Below are positions 51,661 to 64,000 of a DNA stretch of 64,000 nucleotides, one piece after another. A program made the position numbers and the translations under genes. Origin of the DNA: Pyrocephalus nanus (Eukaryota; Chordata; Aves; Passeriformes; Tyrannidae). The notes below the pieces were generated by a model. It saw only the letters and a list, made by a program, of their open reading frames with translations, did not search any database and was not told the origin of the DNA. How positions within the stretch are numbered: the stretch's first letter is position 1; each line of letters opens with the position of its first letter. The DNA lies in the NCBI GenBank assembly GCA_038380795.1, contig CM076267.1, positions 22,342,001 to 22,406,000 of the forward strand. The letters run 5' to 3'.

Positions 51661-53969
51661 AATCATAATGATTTATAAACTTCAATATAAATTCAGTTAA
51701 TCTTTGCAAGAAGCCAAAGTGGAATGAATTCAGGACATGTTGCACTTCCAAGGCAGGGGGCTTAATGGACCAAGTATTTAAAGGAGCCAAGAATGGGTAA
51801 GTTTAAAAGTGAAAAAAAATTGGGTGTTTAATTTTTTTTTTTACAAATTAGACTTTAAAAGCAAAGCACTTCTGAAAATCTTCAGATCCACAGCTTTCAG
51901 AAGTCTAAGGTTTACATTAGAAAATTACCAGGAAAATAAGCAAAAAATTAGATTTGCTTTCAAAGTTCATCTACAGCTTTTGTGATAAGAAAAAACATTT
52001 TCCAGGCTTTCCCAGTGACATATTATTTAGGTAAGATCAACAATAGTGTTACAGAAAAGAATTTCAAGACATGTAAATTCTATTTAAAAGCAATAAATAA
52101 AGGTTATTTTTTTCTGAACTAACACTTTTGTGTTTACTCTGTTTCTAGTAATGTTTGATCTCTGTTCTTTTCCAGAGGGAAAAAAAACCCAAACAAGTAT
52201 ATGTAGCGGCAAGGCTAAAATCACATTTTTTTAAATCCATGAATTGTGTACTCCTGACAGCAAAGTTAAAGCAATGCCTAAAAACTCCCTGCTTTTAATA
52301 GCAGTTGAGACTACTCACCACTGTTCAGGAGGCACCCAGCAGTGTGCAGGATTGGGCCAACATGTCTGGGATCAGCGAAAAAATTATGAAAGCCACGTAT
52401 TCCTGAAATGCTACGTTCTGCATCCTTTACTTCCTGCTCTTTCCCCTAAGGCTGTCTGGGTTTTCAATCAAAATTTCTGAAGTTTATATGACTTCCCTCA
52501 TGTTGTTTCTTTCCAAGTTGTTTTTTAGATATTAGGGAGAAGTATAACAGAAAATTTCATAAAATCTAAGGTAGTATTTTCTATTTTAAGATGTTAAGTA
52601 CCTCCTCTTTTCAAAAGATAGCCTAATGAAAGTAAAATTAGTCTGGAAAGTCAATTCAGGACTTACTTTCATATCTTTTTCACTCAAAACGTACTTACGA
52701 TTAAGCTACGGAAAAAAAAAAAAAAACAAACAAATCCAAACAAACCCCCAGGCTTGGTCCCTAGAAAGCTTAAGAATTGTTCCCCCTGTTTCCTTAATTT
52801 AATTTTTTTTAATGTGGTTAGCATCTAAATAAACCTTATCAAACATTTCTTGCTCCACTGACAATTTTCTGACCTCCTAGTTGAAGATCTGAGCCCTAAC
52901 TTAGTTCATGGATGAGTAATCACAGCAGGTTCACAGCAGAACCTCTCTGAGAACTACAAATATATCATCTGCAGCATTGTAAATCAAAGCCTCAAAGAGC
53001 ATCGTTTAGCCTGAAGCTAAAATTGCTTGTTTATCAGATGGTGCCTAGCTTAGCATGGAGCAGTTCCTTGTAAATCTCAGGGACCTTTTACAGCATATAC
53101 TTAAGCAAGCATATTGGCTCCTGAGAGACTTTCCGAGAACTTTAATGACTGCAGACTGCTAAAAGATCCAGGCCTCGGTTTAGTTAAGTGGTTACTTGTA
53201 TAGCTTGGCTCCATTTTGTAAACTCCCAAAGATAAGGTGCCTGCTTTATCTGGGGAAAGAGCACGCATTAGTTTCTTGGGAAATCTTTATGTCCTAAGTG
53301 TTAATGTTCCTGTGGCTTTTGGTATTTTGACCTTTATCTGCTCACTTTTGATTTACAGAGGGAGCAAATCTTTTTCCCCTAAGCCTTTCCTATGTTTTAT
53401 AGGTACTTTGAAAAGCACAGTGAAATATTCACAGCACAGCTTTTAAAAGTAAGGCTGCAAGACTTGTAAGTACATCATACAGCTCAAGACACTCTAATGA
53501 CAAAGAGGTAAGAAGACCACCCATTTAATTTCTCACTCCTATTTGCTGTTTTATTTCCTAATAAAATGGGTGGTCACAACAACTCCACGGACCACCACTT
53601 TGGTGCAACCCAGGACAAAGCCCAGGCTATTCACCCCAGTTGCAACTCACCCCTCTGTGACAGAAAGGCTCACAGGGTCTGGCTGGACAGCAACAGTAGG
53701 AACAGGAAGGCAGATCCCTTTGGTTTATAGCTTGGAGAAGTGCTTGCTATGGTCATGAACTGGCTGGATTTACCACTGATGTCCAGGCAGCTACTTCCTG
53801 AGAGATAGTTGCATACACTTGATGTAATTTGCTAATTGTAGAGCTTGTTATCTGGGTCTCTCACTTTTTGATTTGAATTAATTAGAGTTCACCTCGATAC
53901 AGCCACCTGCTGTGCTGTCACATGCAGCATACATTGGTACAACAAAAACAAGGAATTTTTTTAATAGGC
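51661..53969. other. Non-coding DNA; GATA-like sites near 53230
   Basis: AT-rich with A and T runs at about 51831-51842 and 52711-52726. At about 53230-53253 an AGATAAGG and a nearby TTATCT form two opposed GATA-type sites about nine bases apart. Nothing else is recognisable. Confidence 0.45.
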
Positions 53970-54175
53970 TTATTCAAGCAAAATGTGCTCCCATTAGATG
54001 TGTGAAATGGCATCACTACAATGTCATAGACTAAAAATGGGAACTGCATTTATTTCAGCTGGTATGGTAATGATGCAAATGAGAGGAAAAATCATTCATT
54101 GCATTTATAGGCAGAGGACCCAATACATTTAAAATCTAATTTGACTTTGCCAATTATTCAATATCTTTGAGTCTT
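53970..54175. promoter_or_regulatory. Possible conserved non-coding element with octamer
   Basis: A complex stretch without simple repeats. It contains an exact POU octamer ATGCAAAT at 54073-54080 and segments such as GCTCCCATTAGATGTGTGAA and TCATTCATTGCATTTATAGG. There is no coding frame. The look is that of a vertebrate enhancer, but conservation cannot be judged from one sequence. Confidence 0.25.
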
Positions 54176-55299
54176 TCTCACCTTCTGTATTTTTTCCTTG
54201 ATCCAAGCTAAGAGCAAGAAGGTCTGATTTTTGTTGCTGCTAGTAGCAGGGTTAACATTTCTTAAACCAAAAATTTTTGCTGGTCTTCTGAGTGCAAACC
54301 TCCTCCAGCACCATTGCAACCATTTGCCCATACTCCTGCAAGTAAGCACACTCTGCATATCATAGAACTGAAAATATACTCCCTTGATACATGTTTTTCA
54401 AACAGAACAAATCCTTATAAAACAGAGCTAAGGAGAAGATAAATAACTTTAAAAGTGCACAGCAGCATTTATCCTTTGAAAGCTGCTGCTTTCAAACTGT
54501 ATTGAAAAACATGAGTTTCCTTTCCACTAAGTATTTAATATTGGCAATGGCAGACTTATTGGGATGTGCAATTGTATTTGTTTGCTTTCTCACATTTAAA
54601 GAACTATATTGAAAATCAAATCCTGTTTTCTTATACACAGAAGAACACAGCCTGCCCAAGTAAGCAGGCTTCTGTACAAAAGATGTCAGGACATCCAAAA
54701 TACATCTGAAGCTATTTTTTCAGCACAGGATCAGTAATGGGTGACAAATTTACTCCATTAATGTGTAAAGATGGTTGAGCTGGCTTTGAACTATCTGTTG
54801 TGGTTTAGATCAAGTTGCCAGGAGCTCAGGGCAAAATAACTCACCCTGGCTGCCATGTCCTGTGGGCACATCACTCTTTCTTCTAAAACTCAACTTTTTT
54901 TCTCCATTCAGTACTGTTCATTGTTCTACAAGTGACCTGAATGTTCAGTCTGCGACATCTTCATGATGTTTTACAGAGAAACTTCTTCTAATCTAACATG
55001 TACTCTATAGGAAATATAACATCAATTTCATAAGAAAAAATGTTGATAGGTTCTCATTTTGTTGGAAGACAAAAGGAAAATAAAACAGGAAATACAGAAT
55101 TAAAATTATATCCAGATAGCTGGATATATAGAGATAACATATGGCTCATAATAATTTGTCTTTTTGAAAATAATTCACACTGAAGTGCTAGAGGGGCTCT
55201 AATACTATGCACATTATTCTGTGGCCTTATAAAAATACATCATTTCCAGGATATTAATCTTTGTAAGAATTGGTGGTTATTTTAAAAATGCAGACTTCT
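54176..55299. other. Non-coding DNA, nothing recognised
   Basis: AT-rich; frames below 70 codons. No repeat family was identified. Confidence 0.55.
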
Positions 55300-55495
55300 A
55301 CTAATAACAGTATTTGGCATGGTTGGGCACTTTCTCAATTCAGAGCACTGTATCCCTTGAATCTTTAACTCCATTCTACTTCTGTGATGAAAGTGTCAAT
55401 ATTCCCATTTGGCAAATGAAGAAATTGAAACAGAGCATCAAATTTGATTACCCAGGATCACAAAGGCTATAGCTGTGATGTAGTTAAACATATGA
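55300..55495 (+). mobile_element. MIR-like CORE-SINE relic
   Basis: From 55404, CCCATTTGGCAAATGAAGAA, then ATTGAAACAGAG, then TACCCAGGATCACAAAGGCT follow in order the MIR consensus landmarks CCCATTTTACAGATGAGGAA, ACTGAGGCACAGAG and GCCCAAGGTCACACAGCT. Upstream, CAGAGCACTGTATCCC and TCTTTAACTCCATTCTACTT fit the part around GTGCTAAGC...TTTAATCCTCACAAC. Orientation is plus. The copy is strongly diverged, as expected for a SINE that spread before amniote lineages separated. The 5' tRNA-derived end is not recognisable, so the left boundary is approximate. Confidence 0.75.
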
Positions 55496-57732
55496 CTGTT
55501 GTTTGCACCAGCAAGGGCTGCTTCCAGGAATGGAGCATTATGCCACAGAAGCTGCAGATTCCATGCAGGACCTTGGGTAGAAGTCGCTTCCTTAGCTAAG
55601 TACTTTAGGTATAACTAATTTCTTGAGTTGCAATTATGTCTTCAGAGAAATAGTAGCAAAGTCAAAATTAAAAATTAAGACTTCTCTCTTCCAAAAGCAG
55701 TGTCATTTCTCCAATATTGCAGTACCTATCCATTTTCCCCAGTTAAAAAGCGTGTAGGAGATAACAATTACCAATGCAAAAAAACCTCCACCACCTGAGG
55801 ATGCATACAAGAGTGCACTACAGACTGGAGTTAGCAGAAAGACAAATTGAAATAGTCTGTGGTAAAGAGTACACTGTGTTTAAACTTTGAAACCAAAGAA
55901 CTGCAGGAAGAGAAGGTTTCATTTAGTAAACATTGTTCAGTTGTTGATGCTAATTGTTTCAGAGAGAGAGTAAGGACAAAAAAGTTCATCCAAGGAAAAA
56001 AGAAGGCATTTGAGCTTTCCAGTCACTGATCCTACAGTTGGAGTTCATGTTCAGTCACTGCCCTCTTTTTTTGCTTTGAATATTGTTGTCCCTATGTCAG
56101 ACTCCCAAGTTTAGCACCATCTGACTTTGTCATTTGAATTGTGTTTAGTTTTCAGGTCTGAAGTCTGTGTCTAAATCTTTTGTGCAATACAAAATATAAA
56201 ATGTGCAAACAAACCCATAGAAGTGAGTTTTCCAACCAGTATATTCATCAGAGGAAGAATCATAACTATCCAACAAAGGTCCAATTTCCTAAAGACTGTG
56301 AGCAGAAGATAATAATCCTGGACCCTCTGAAGTTGAGTGAATAAACTCCCAATTTGTCTTGAGAGATGTTAATTTCTTCATGGCTGTGTTCTTAAGACCA
56401 TCCATTACTTCAAAACATGTTGAAAAGCAATATTTTTGTAACTATATAGCACTTACCGTGTTGGTGTTATTAAAAACTAGACAAGAGTTTGAACTTAAAG
56501 GCACACAATTTTAAATCAGACAGATGGTGCTAATTTTTAACAGTGAGGATAATGAATCAAACTCCTACATGGAGTAATGGTTCCTCCAACTCTGGAAACC
56601 TCCTTGCTGAAATCTGAAAGTAGCTATGGAAGGTTCACGGGTCAAACAAATACTCTGCTCAGTGCTAGGGTAGCAGGCTAAATCTGTTAATACATCCGTA
56701 CTAAAATCTACATCTTTAAATTAGGTGGTGAAGTAATCTCATCCTTCACTGAGGAATTACAGGAACAGATTAAAATTCAGAGGAACTGAGAAAGTTACAA
56801 TGTTGCAGTTTTACTTAGCTACAGAAATATTTCTAAATTGAAAAAAAAGTCTGAATTTAGAAATTATTATGGGGGAAGATTATTTCTAAAATGCTCCTGG
56901 TAATTAGCTGGTAACTGTAGGACCTCAAAACATTCCCACATGTAGATATACTTTTTTATTTTTGGCTGAGTAGGTTGTTGTCACTGACTTCACTGGGATA
57001 AAAAAATAACCCAAATTTTCCAGGTAATAATGTTTCGAACAGCCTTTGCTGAAGAGTTTCATGTATGTGAACCATCTCACGAATGATATGTTTATTACTC
57101 ACACATTCAAGTTTATGTGTGATTGGTTTTGGAGGAGACATGACTAACTTCAGCAACAAGTGGGGAACAGAGGGTCAAGCAAGTGAGGCTGCTTCACTTT
57201 TAAGGTAAGTTGGGGTTATTTCTGCCCACCTAGAAGCTTCAAAGAGAACACTTATTTAGACAAGGGCTTTCAGTGGCAGACATGCAGCACCCACATTTGT
57301 TTACAGAGCATGTCATAATTACGGCTGTTAAAATAATATCACTGAAAAAGGTTCTACTGATTTTTTTTTTTCCTGCTTGATTAGTTTTAGGGGACAACAA
57401 ACCTTCTCTAAACAAGGAAATCTGTAAAACTCCGCTTTGATAAATCAGCACTCCTTCATTGCTTTAGCAGAGCCCCAGTGTGGACTTTAGTGAGATGCAG
57501 AGAGGGGCTGGCAGAGCCTTCCACAGGGTCCCTGCCACCAGCGCCACAGTGAAACTGCTACTGCTGCTTTATGGGGAAATAAAAAGCCCAAACCACTTTT
57601 CCATTCTTCTTCTGTCACTAAAAAGTTGTGAACAGGTTGCAGAGAAAAACATGATTTCTACAAATCAACTCCACAGTGTCTGGTGAGACTGCACATCGCT
57701 CAACATTTCCATATGCATGGAGAGTGGAAAAA
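55496..57732. other. Non-coding DNA, nothing recognised
   Basis: AT-rich sequence. No frame, repeat family or RNA gene can be supported. Confidence 0.55.
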
Positions 57733-57770
57733 GTGCGATCCTACCTTAGATTGAGGTAGGATCACTGCAC
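57733..57770. other. 14-bp hairpin with three-base bulge
   Basis: GATCCTACCT (57737-57746), seven-base loop TAGATTG, then exact complement AGGTAGGATC (57754-57763). After a bulge of ACT, the outer arms GTGC and GCAC pair as well. It is the best stem in the window together with 61949-61985. The stem is shorter than a typical microRNA precursor, and no function is apparent. Confidence 0.8.
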
Positions 57771-60700
57771 ATACAGAGAATGAGGTTACAAAAATACTAA
57801 CTAATGCACTTAACTGTCTCTGAAATTCTCCTTAGGAATAAAAGGGGCTTGAGTTTGTAAGATCTGACATTTCCCTTCCATGCATTAGGACAAGTAACTT
57901 CAAGCAAATTTTTTCTTCCTCTATGTTTCCAGTCAGGTCAGTCTCATTAGTGCCACCAAGTCACCAGCAGTAGGGTAGGTGGCTTGCATTTGCTGCTGGT
58001 TATTTATTTATTTACTTTTACACTGATCTGTAAATACATCCGGGAGCACTTGTACCATCTGCTGCGCATTTGTCAGTCACTGAATGGAGGGTGGACATCT
58101 GGGGATGTCACTGTTTTTTGTTGATTTTCCCCCATAAGAGCTACTGTTTCCTTTTTAAGCATGATGTGAGCAAAGACCCCGGCTGGCTGGTGAAAAGGCA
58201 GATCTGTGTATGTGACACTGCCTCCAAATCCACCAGGTCAGAGTTTTCTCCCAGACTTCCTCTCACTTCGTAGAGCTTAGTGTATCAAAAGAGCATGACA
58301 TGTAAAAGGATCAGCCTTAGTGCTCCTCTGCAGCATGAATAGCAATATTGAATGGTAATATGACAGACAAACACAAGTACCTCCTCTGTGTCCAGGACAT
58401 CACAAAACCCCAGATTTCAGGGGGAGGGAAATCACATAATTTAGTATGTTCCCCTAAAGTCTGTTTTGACAGCCATTGCACACCTTCAGACATAGATGGG
58501 GTACACCAAGACTGCTTACCTGCATTCCAGAAGTAAAGCCACAATATTAATTAATACTCTTCAAAAAAATCCCCTTTTTGTCACAAGTGATTGGGCTTTA
58601 CTTCCCCTTTTTCCTGTGTACCTACTACCTTCACACTCACAAACACACAGTTTCTCATGAGCATGGTCTCCAGAATCAACAAGACAGTATTGCCCAATAT
58701 TTATGTTTAAACCCTGACTTTCAGGACAACTAAAAATAATAATAGATTGATTTTAACATAAAAACTTGGAGCATATTTGGTTTATGGTTTCAAGACAAGC
58801 CTCTTTTAGTCTGCAAACTAAAATTCAGAGATAATTATCTGATTCCAGCTACCAGTGTGCAAGGAAAGAAACCACACTGATATCATGAGAAGCAAAAAAA
58901 TCTCTGCCAGCTCCCAGCAGTTTCTGCTTTGAAGCAGCTTTTTCTGTCCTGCTGAACTGAAACAGCAAGTGCTGCCACAAGGACTTCCCTGTGCTGGGAG
59001 AGATGAGCACAACCACGAAGTAAAGCTGCTCAAGGCATGCTCTGATGCACAGCCTCTCTAGTTCTGAGGGCACATGGCCGTCACCCACCAAAAACATGGC
59101 TTGTTGGGGCTAAAACAAATTGATTGCAGCTTCTAAACATAGCTATGCCTGTGCTTGATCATAAAAGTTCAAGTCTGTGGGAGCTGAAAAGTTACTTGGG
59201 TGTAAGTAGGTTTGTAGAGCATATATGCATACACATTTTTCACATTTTCCAAGAGGTTTTCCAGATGCCACCCTGCTTAGAAATACTGCCATTAAGTTTT
59301 TAAAAATCTTTTATATCCCACAGCTCATAGCTTGTGGCCTATAAGCTTTGCTTTCCATAACAAGTTCATAGTCTAATATATGCAGTGTTCTTGAGCCAGT
59401 TGTGATCCTGGTTGCTAAGATCTATAAATACACTGGAATAACTGGGAAAGTTTCAGGGACTCACTGTGAGAACTGTTGGGATCCTCCTCTGGGAGGGAGG
59501 GAAGAAAGCAAGACCTGTTTGTCCATCTTCTATGGGCTTCTACCTACAGCTCCTGCTGCTGCCAGGAAAACAAACTAGTTGCAAACTGCATGTTACTTCA
59601 ACACTGTAAATGCTATTGCACTCATTTTCTTTCAGAATTGCCACTTCCATTTCATCTAGAGCAAATTATCAATATTAGAAAACATACAGTTGCAACTAGC
59701 TCCCAAAAAAATCCAAGAATAGCTTTTATTTTTCATGTTTTTGTAACAGGACTTTAGGTATTCACTTACCTTCAAATTTTAGTTTTCCATTTTCTTTGCA
59801 AAATTTTGTTTATCATTTTTCTGCTTTCAGCCTTGCTGCCTGCAGGATGGTGGTAGAGATGATATACATCTCACCCTGGTGTCATAAATGAAATGAAAAT
59901 AAATACTGTTTATCACTCGCTCTCAGCCTATTTTCTTTCTCATTCTGTTGCTCCTCAGTGTAATACAGCATTTACAGCCATTTCTGCCTGTATGGGAGTC
60001 ATTAACAAAATTTCCATTCTGAAATGGCTGTGAATTTCAGATTCATCCTTTATGTGAACAACAGTTAGAAGAAGGGAATTTGTACAATCCTCCCCTAGTG
60101 TTTGTATGTCATGTATTAGTAGCAGTGTTTAGTATCATTCCTCTACGTGGATTATATTCAGTAGGACATAGGGAAGGGAAATCATATGATAATGTTTTCT
60201 TAAGGGTCAGGGTTAGAGGAAGGGGTCATAGTACAAACCCAAAATATTCACTACTACAGACAGTTTAAAGGTTTGCTTGATTGGATGTACTGATATTTTT
60301 ATTTGGTTCTTAAGGTTTTTCGTTTTCTATTTGAATAGAAAAATAAGAAAACAATGGTGGGGTTTGTTGGTATCAGTTTCACAAATTACAGAGAATGGAA
60401 TTTTTTTTACTGCTCAAGGCAGAATGAGCAGTCCATTCTTTTGCTTGACCTCTGGTATATCTGGAGAATATGTAAACATATTGAAACTTCGTTGTGTTCT
60501 ACAGTGGGGGAATGAAGTGCATCGATTGCTTGCGATTATTAGCTAGAGTGGGATAAGCCTTCTCCTTATTATGCAGATTAGTGAAGCTCTCAGTTCCAAC
60601 ATATTGTACAGATGCAGGAGAGCAGCTGCTCTTACAGATGGCAAGTACACAGCTCCATTAGTATGTATCTATTGTCTGCTCTTGGCTTGCTCAGAGGATG

Positions 60701-61948
60701 GACAGGATGGGTAAAGAGGAATTGTCACACAGTGAAATGTAAAGGAGAACACACACTCTTAAAAATCCATACCCAAGAGACTATTTACACAGCAGGGCAG
60801 ACAGCAATCAAATTAAAAATCTACCCTAAATAAGGACTTTCATATGTCACAATTAAGGTTCTCTAGTTTTAAAATATACTAACCATTAAATCCAAGGAAT
60901 AGAATTCAAATTTGACAACTAAGTGGTATTAAATAAAATGAAATCCTGGGAGGTTCATTGAAAATTTGGTCATGTATTTGGCCCATCCAAAGCTTTTTTT
61001 AACCTAACCTCCCCCCTCAAAAGACACCTCACTACCCCAAAGAACAAATCCTCTCTTATTTTGCATAACATTAAAGACAGAAAAGCAGAACTGTGCTTCA
61101 TTTATTAAACTTTTCACCATCAGAATATAGCATTTCATGCAATTTTTTGCATTAATGAGAGCTGAAACAGCTAAATTTAAGTTTGTATAGACAGCATCGA
61201 TTGTGCATCTATGTCAATTATTCTTTGTAAAAATGCTAAACAGAACATTAGTTAACCATGTGGTAATTTTTAATGTGGTGAACAGTTCCTGAGGAAAGAT
61301 ACAGCCAAAAATAGTCTAGTGAAGAACAATTATTTATAACACAATCTGTGGTTGGATGCACAAATTATGGATGTACCAGCAGGTTTTATGATATACTTAA
61401 CATAAAGTTTATCTTCATTTTTATTTAGTACAGAGATGACATACACTGGGGAAAGGTTGTAAGGTACAAACTAAGAAGGTGGTAAACCCTAAATCACAGT
61501 CTCATTCCAATCTGAAAGTCTGGGAAGCCAAAGATGCCTAACCAATTGCAAGGGAAATAACATATATAGAAATGGATAAACAGACCAACAGGTCCATATA
61601 ACATTTGAGAGGCACTTGTCCTTAGCAACAAGCCCTTCACCCAAGGCAATCTCAAAAGATGTCTTGCCCGTGAGCAAAGTCAAACAGATCTGTTCCTGTG
61701 ACATGCAGGGCCTGGAGATCAGCAGCACAGTGACTGGGCTTCAAGGTGCCACTGCTGCCCTTCAGCGCTAGGTCTGAGGTTCTCTATGTTTGGGGAGAAA
61801 TTACTTGATTTATTTTGCACAAAGATTTTTTAGTAAAATACTAAAGGGTAGGACCAAAGCAAAGTGGCATTGTTTTTTGGTGGTTTCCCCCCCTCCCCAA
61901 GGTGATAGAATTGCAATTAGTCATTTCATTTAATTTGGCTTGCAGATA
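57771..61948. other. Non-coding DNA; one conserved-looking patch
   Basis: At about 57970-58090, (TTTA)n-like sequence is followed by ACACTGATCTGTAAATACAT and GTACCATCTGCTGCGCATTT, complex sequence that could be regulatory. Elsewhere the DNA is AT-rich, with open frames below 95 codons and no recognised family. Confidence 0.45.
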
Positions 61949-61985
61949 TGCAGTCTTCACCCAGCTGCTGGGTGAAGATGCTGCA
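61949..61985. other. 16-bp hairpin with two-base bulge
   Basis: TGCAGTCTTCACCCAG (61949-61964), loop CTG, then CTGGGTGAAGA (61968-61978), bulge TG, CTGCA (61981-61985). The inner ten pairs are exact complements around a three-base loop. It is close to a perfect palindrome; no known role. Confidence 0.8.
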
Positions 61986-63195
61986 TTTGCTTGTGTCCTT
62001 CATCTGAAGTTCACCCAGAAAAAGACTTTGTTAAAAACATTGAGTAAGCATTCTTTCAAAAATGTAGTTGAATTTTGACAAGAATGTAAAAACATAAACA
62101 TATGATATAAAAACTGTAGGGGAAGAAGACTACTTTGGGCTGCCAAAAAGCAGAATATTTTTCTCCCAGAAAACCAGAAAGTAGTATAATTTAATTCCCT
62201 TAATGGTTCGTGCATTTTTAAGTGAATATGAGTGGTATCAGGCAATCCAGATATGCATCCATTCTTCTAAGCTTGGCCCCATCTAACTGCATATTCAGCA
62301 TGTATGTTCAGCATGTATGCATGTTCTGCTTCCCTTGAAGTCTTACTCCCTAACCAGCTATAAATTTACTTAAGGAAGTTGGAGGTTTTCTTTGACAAGA
62401 TGAAAATTCCTGAGAAGTTGAATGACAGATCTTTTCTTCTCACAGCAAATATTTTAATTTCTACCTAAGAAAAGAGAGTAGCTATGCCAGGACTCTAGGA
62501 TAGCTTTCCTGCTCTATTTGCTCACAGACAGCCCAAAGGTAAAAGTTGAAGTATGTTGAAAGTATGTCCAGGCACTCATGCTTGCGCTCTGGGGTTAAAA
62601 GAAAATTAAAGCAGTTTTGAGCCTCTGGGCAAGGCTGATATGCAGAGCACAGATGCTCAGGTCTCTTCAGACAATGAGCTGTGTGAGCATCACCATGTCA
62701 GGCAGCATCTCAGGCAGCCCTTATGAGAAGCTCTGGTGTCTTGAGATGTGCAGATTAGCAGTACATTCAAATTAATCTTGTATCTGGTCTCACAGATTAA
62801 ATGGATACACTTGAAGGATTTTGTTTTGAATGAGTCTTATAGGATTTGGGCTTAGATGAGAGCAGAATTTTTTACCTTCCTCTCAAATGCATCCTGTGCA
62901 TCTGACTTCACAGCACAGTGTTCAGTCTGAGGATGACCATGCAATCCCATCAGTTCTCCTAAAGTCCCCCTAAAGGCTACTGTTTTCTATGTTAATCTAG
63001 TCAAAAACAAATCCCCAAGTATCAAGAATTTTGATTTTGTTCCTACAGGTTGTTGGTTTTTTTTTCATTAGTAATGATAATATACATAAAGGTGATATAA
63101 TCATCGTACAAAAGTAACACATTGTTTAGGAAGAAAAAAGCTTTGGTGGGCTACTTGGCTCTAGATGCTTCCTGGGTCATTTATTTTGTTCTTCC
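61986..63195. other. Non-coding DNA with a small tandem repeat
   Basis: Apart from the tandem repeat listed at 62294-62319, the sequence is non-repetitive. A GC-balanced patch lies at about 62620-62760. No gene is recognisable. Confidence 0.5.
62294..62319. repeat. 13-bp tandem repeat, two copies
   Basis: TTCAGCATGTATG occurs twice head to tail with no mismatch. Confidence 0.9.

Positions 63196-63223
<28 letters not shown>
63196..63223. repeat. (TA)14 microsatellite
   Basis: Fourteen uninterrupted TA units, self-complementary and likely to be length-polymorphic. Confidence 0.95.
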
Positions 63224-63228
<5 letters not shown>

Positions 63229-64000
63229 TTTTTTTAATCCTTTCTGGACTGTTTTTTCATGTTAATAGCACCTAAAGGTCTGTACTTTTTTCATAGCATA
63301 TAACCATAAATTCCAGTACAATGTTCTGAGATCATTGCTTAACATAAAGAGAACATTCTCCTCTGACATTTTTTAATTTGATAATTTATCTGAAGCAAAA
63401 AGTACACATCACCTAAAACACAGGAGAGCAATGCACTTGAAATTGTAAATTTGAGGAGTTTCAACACTATTTGAGATTAAGACAATTTTGTTGAAACCTA
63501 CTATGTCTTAACTGATATTTTAACTGAATTCCAAGATCAAGTCTCCAGATAACTTTTTTATGAAAAAAATTTGATAAGGCAGAGATCTGTCTTTGTTTCT
63601 TCTGAATTTAGAGGGCTTTTTCTAATATGAACCCGTTTCTAATATGAACAACGAGGACCATGCCCTAATTTCATCTTCTGTCACTGTAGCTGGGTTCAGG
63701 TTTAAATTTCGATACTGTATTGCTAATATACCAAGAGTCTATACCCCAGTCATGCCACTTACATTCACAAATCTCTAGTAATTATGGTCTGGACACTGGT
63801 GTATAGGAATCAGGCAAGTACAGAATGAGAGATACATTTTCATCAGCACAGTACAAAAAGAGCAGCAGAATGTCTGCCTTAGTAGTTTTCTATACCAAAC
63901 CTGCTAAACGCGAGGCAAAGTACTGGCAGAACTGGTTGTTATGGGTCTAGGAAATCAGAACTATTTTTCATGGATTTTGTTGCTCTAGGATTCTAGAACC
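63224..64000. other. Non-coding DNA with a 17-bp period repeat
   Basis: TTTCTAATATGAAC occurs at 63619-63632 and again at 63636-63649, giving a 17-base period. Nothing else is recognisable up to the window end. Confidence 0.5.

Noticed and set aside
57752..57771. TGAGGTAGGATCACTGCACA carries the let-7 type seed GAGGTAG on a hairpin arm
   Set aside because: Only the seed matches; the rest differs from let-7, the stem is too short for a microRNA precursor and a seven-base match is common by chance.
57880..57935. Possible minus-strand MIR (CAAGTAACTTCAAGC with TTCTTCCTCTATGTTTCC)
   Set aside because: Only two loose landmarks fit; the rest of the element cannot be followed.
60200..60225. GGGTCAGGGTTAGAGG looked like interstitial telomere repeat
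   Set aside because: Only one TTAG-like unit; no TTAGGG tandem.
1..64000. tRNA, rRNA, spliceosomal RNA, CRISPR, mitochondrial insert or endogenous virus
   Set aside because: I found no B-box-like GGTTCGA motif, no conserved RNA landmarks, no regularly spaced repeats and no recognisable viral or mitochondrial coding stretch. Short decayed copies could still be missed by eye.

Overview
The window reads as vertebrate nuclear DNA, most likely from a bird. It is AT-rich and poor in CpG. It has no long open frames and no operon-like layout, RBS pattern, rRNA or tRNA. The main evidence for a bird is a clear 3' end of a CR1 non-LTR retrotransposon at 45144-45550, ending in the CR1-type octamer tail (ATTCTGTG ATTCTATG A). 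A second short CR1 tail lies at 47660-47740. Older amniote repeats fit this reading: a decayed CR1/L3-type reverse transcriptase on the minus strand (17690-18545) and a MIR-like CORE-SINE relic (55300-55495). Repeat content is low, as in avian genomes.

Layout. 1-12180 is AT-rich sequence without a recognisable gene. It contains a GC-elevated block (5591-6180), two stretches that look like conserved non-coding DNA (7730-7985 and 9090-9345) and one weak exon candidate on the minus strand (3257-3369). At 12182-12505 a T12/G17 tract leads into a small CpG-dense patch with a CTCF-like motif, the most promoter-like spot in the window. 12506-17689 is featureless. The old CR1/L3 copy follows, and a poly-G/poly-C inverted pair lies at 20803-20908. 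20909-45143 holds low-complexity tracts, a GC-elevated block (35225-35560), a perfect hairpin (36628-36652) and a weak exon-like stretch (31645-31872). 45144-47781 carries the two younger CR1 fragments, the second flanked by diverged direct repeats. 49000-51660 has a CTCF-like motif, a GC-elevated block with two hairpins and a 192-codon open frame without a usable ATG. 51661-64000 contains the MIR relic, conserved-looking non-coding stretches, two strong hairpins and a (TA)14 microsatellite.

No gene can be named with confidence. The window is best read as intergenic DNA or the inside of a very large intron. Most ATG- or TTG-opened frames of 60-150 codons are what AT-rich DNA and homopolymer runs give by chance, and they are left out. 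I found no new biological system. The observations worth checking are the CpG-dense patch, the long ATG-less frame, the exon-like stretches and the imperfectly explained hairpins. All repeat family assignments come from reading the sequence against remembered family features, not from a search.
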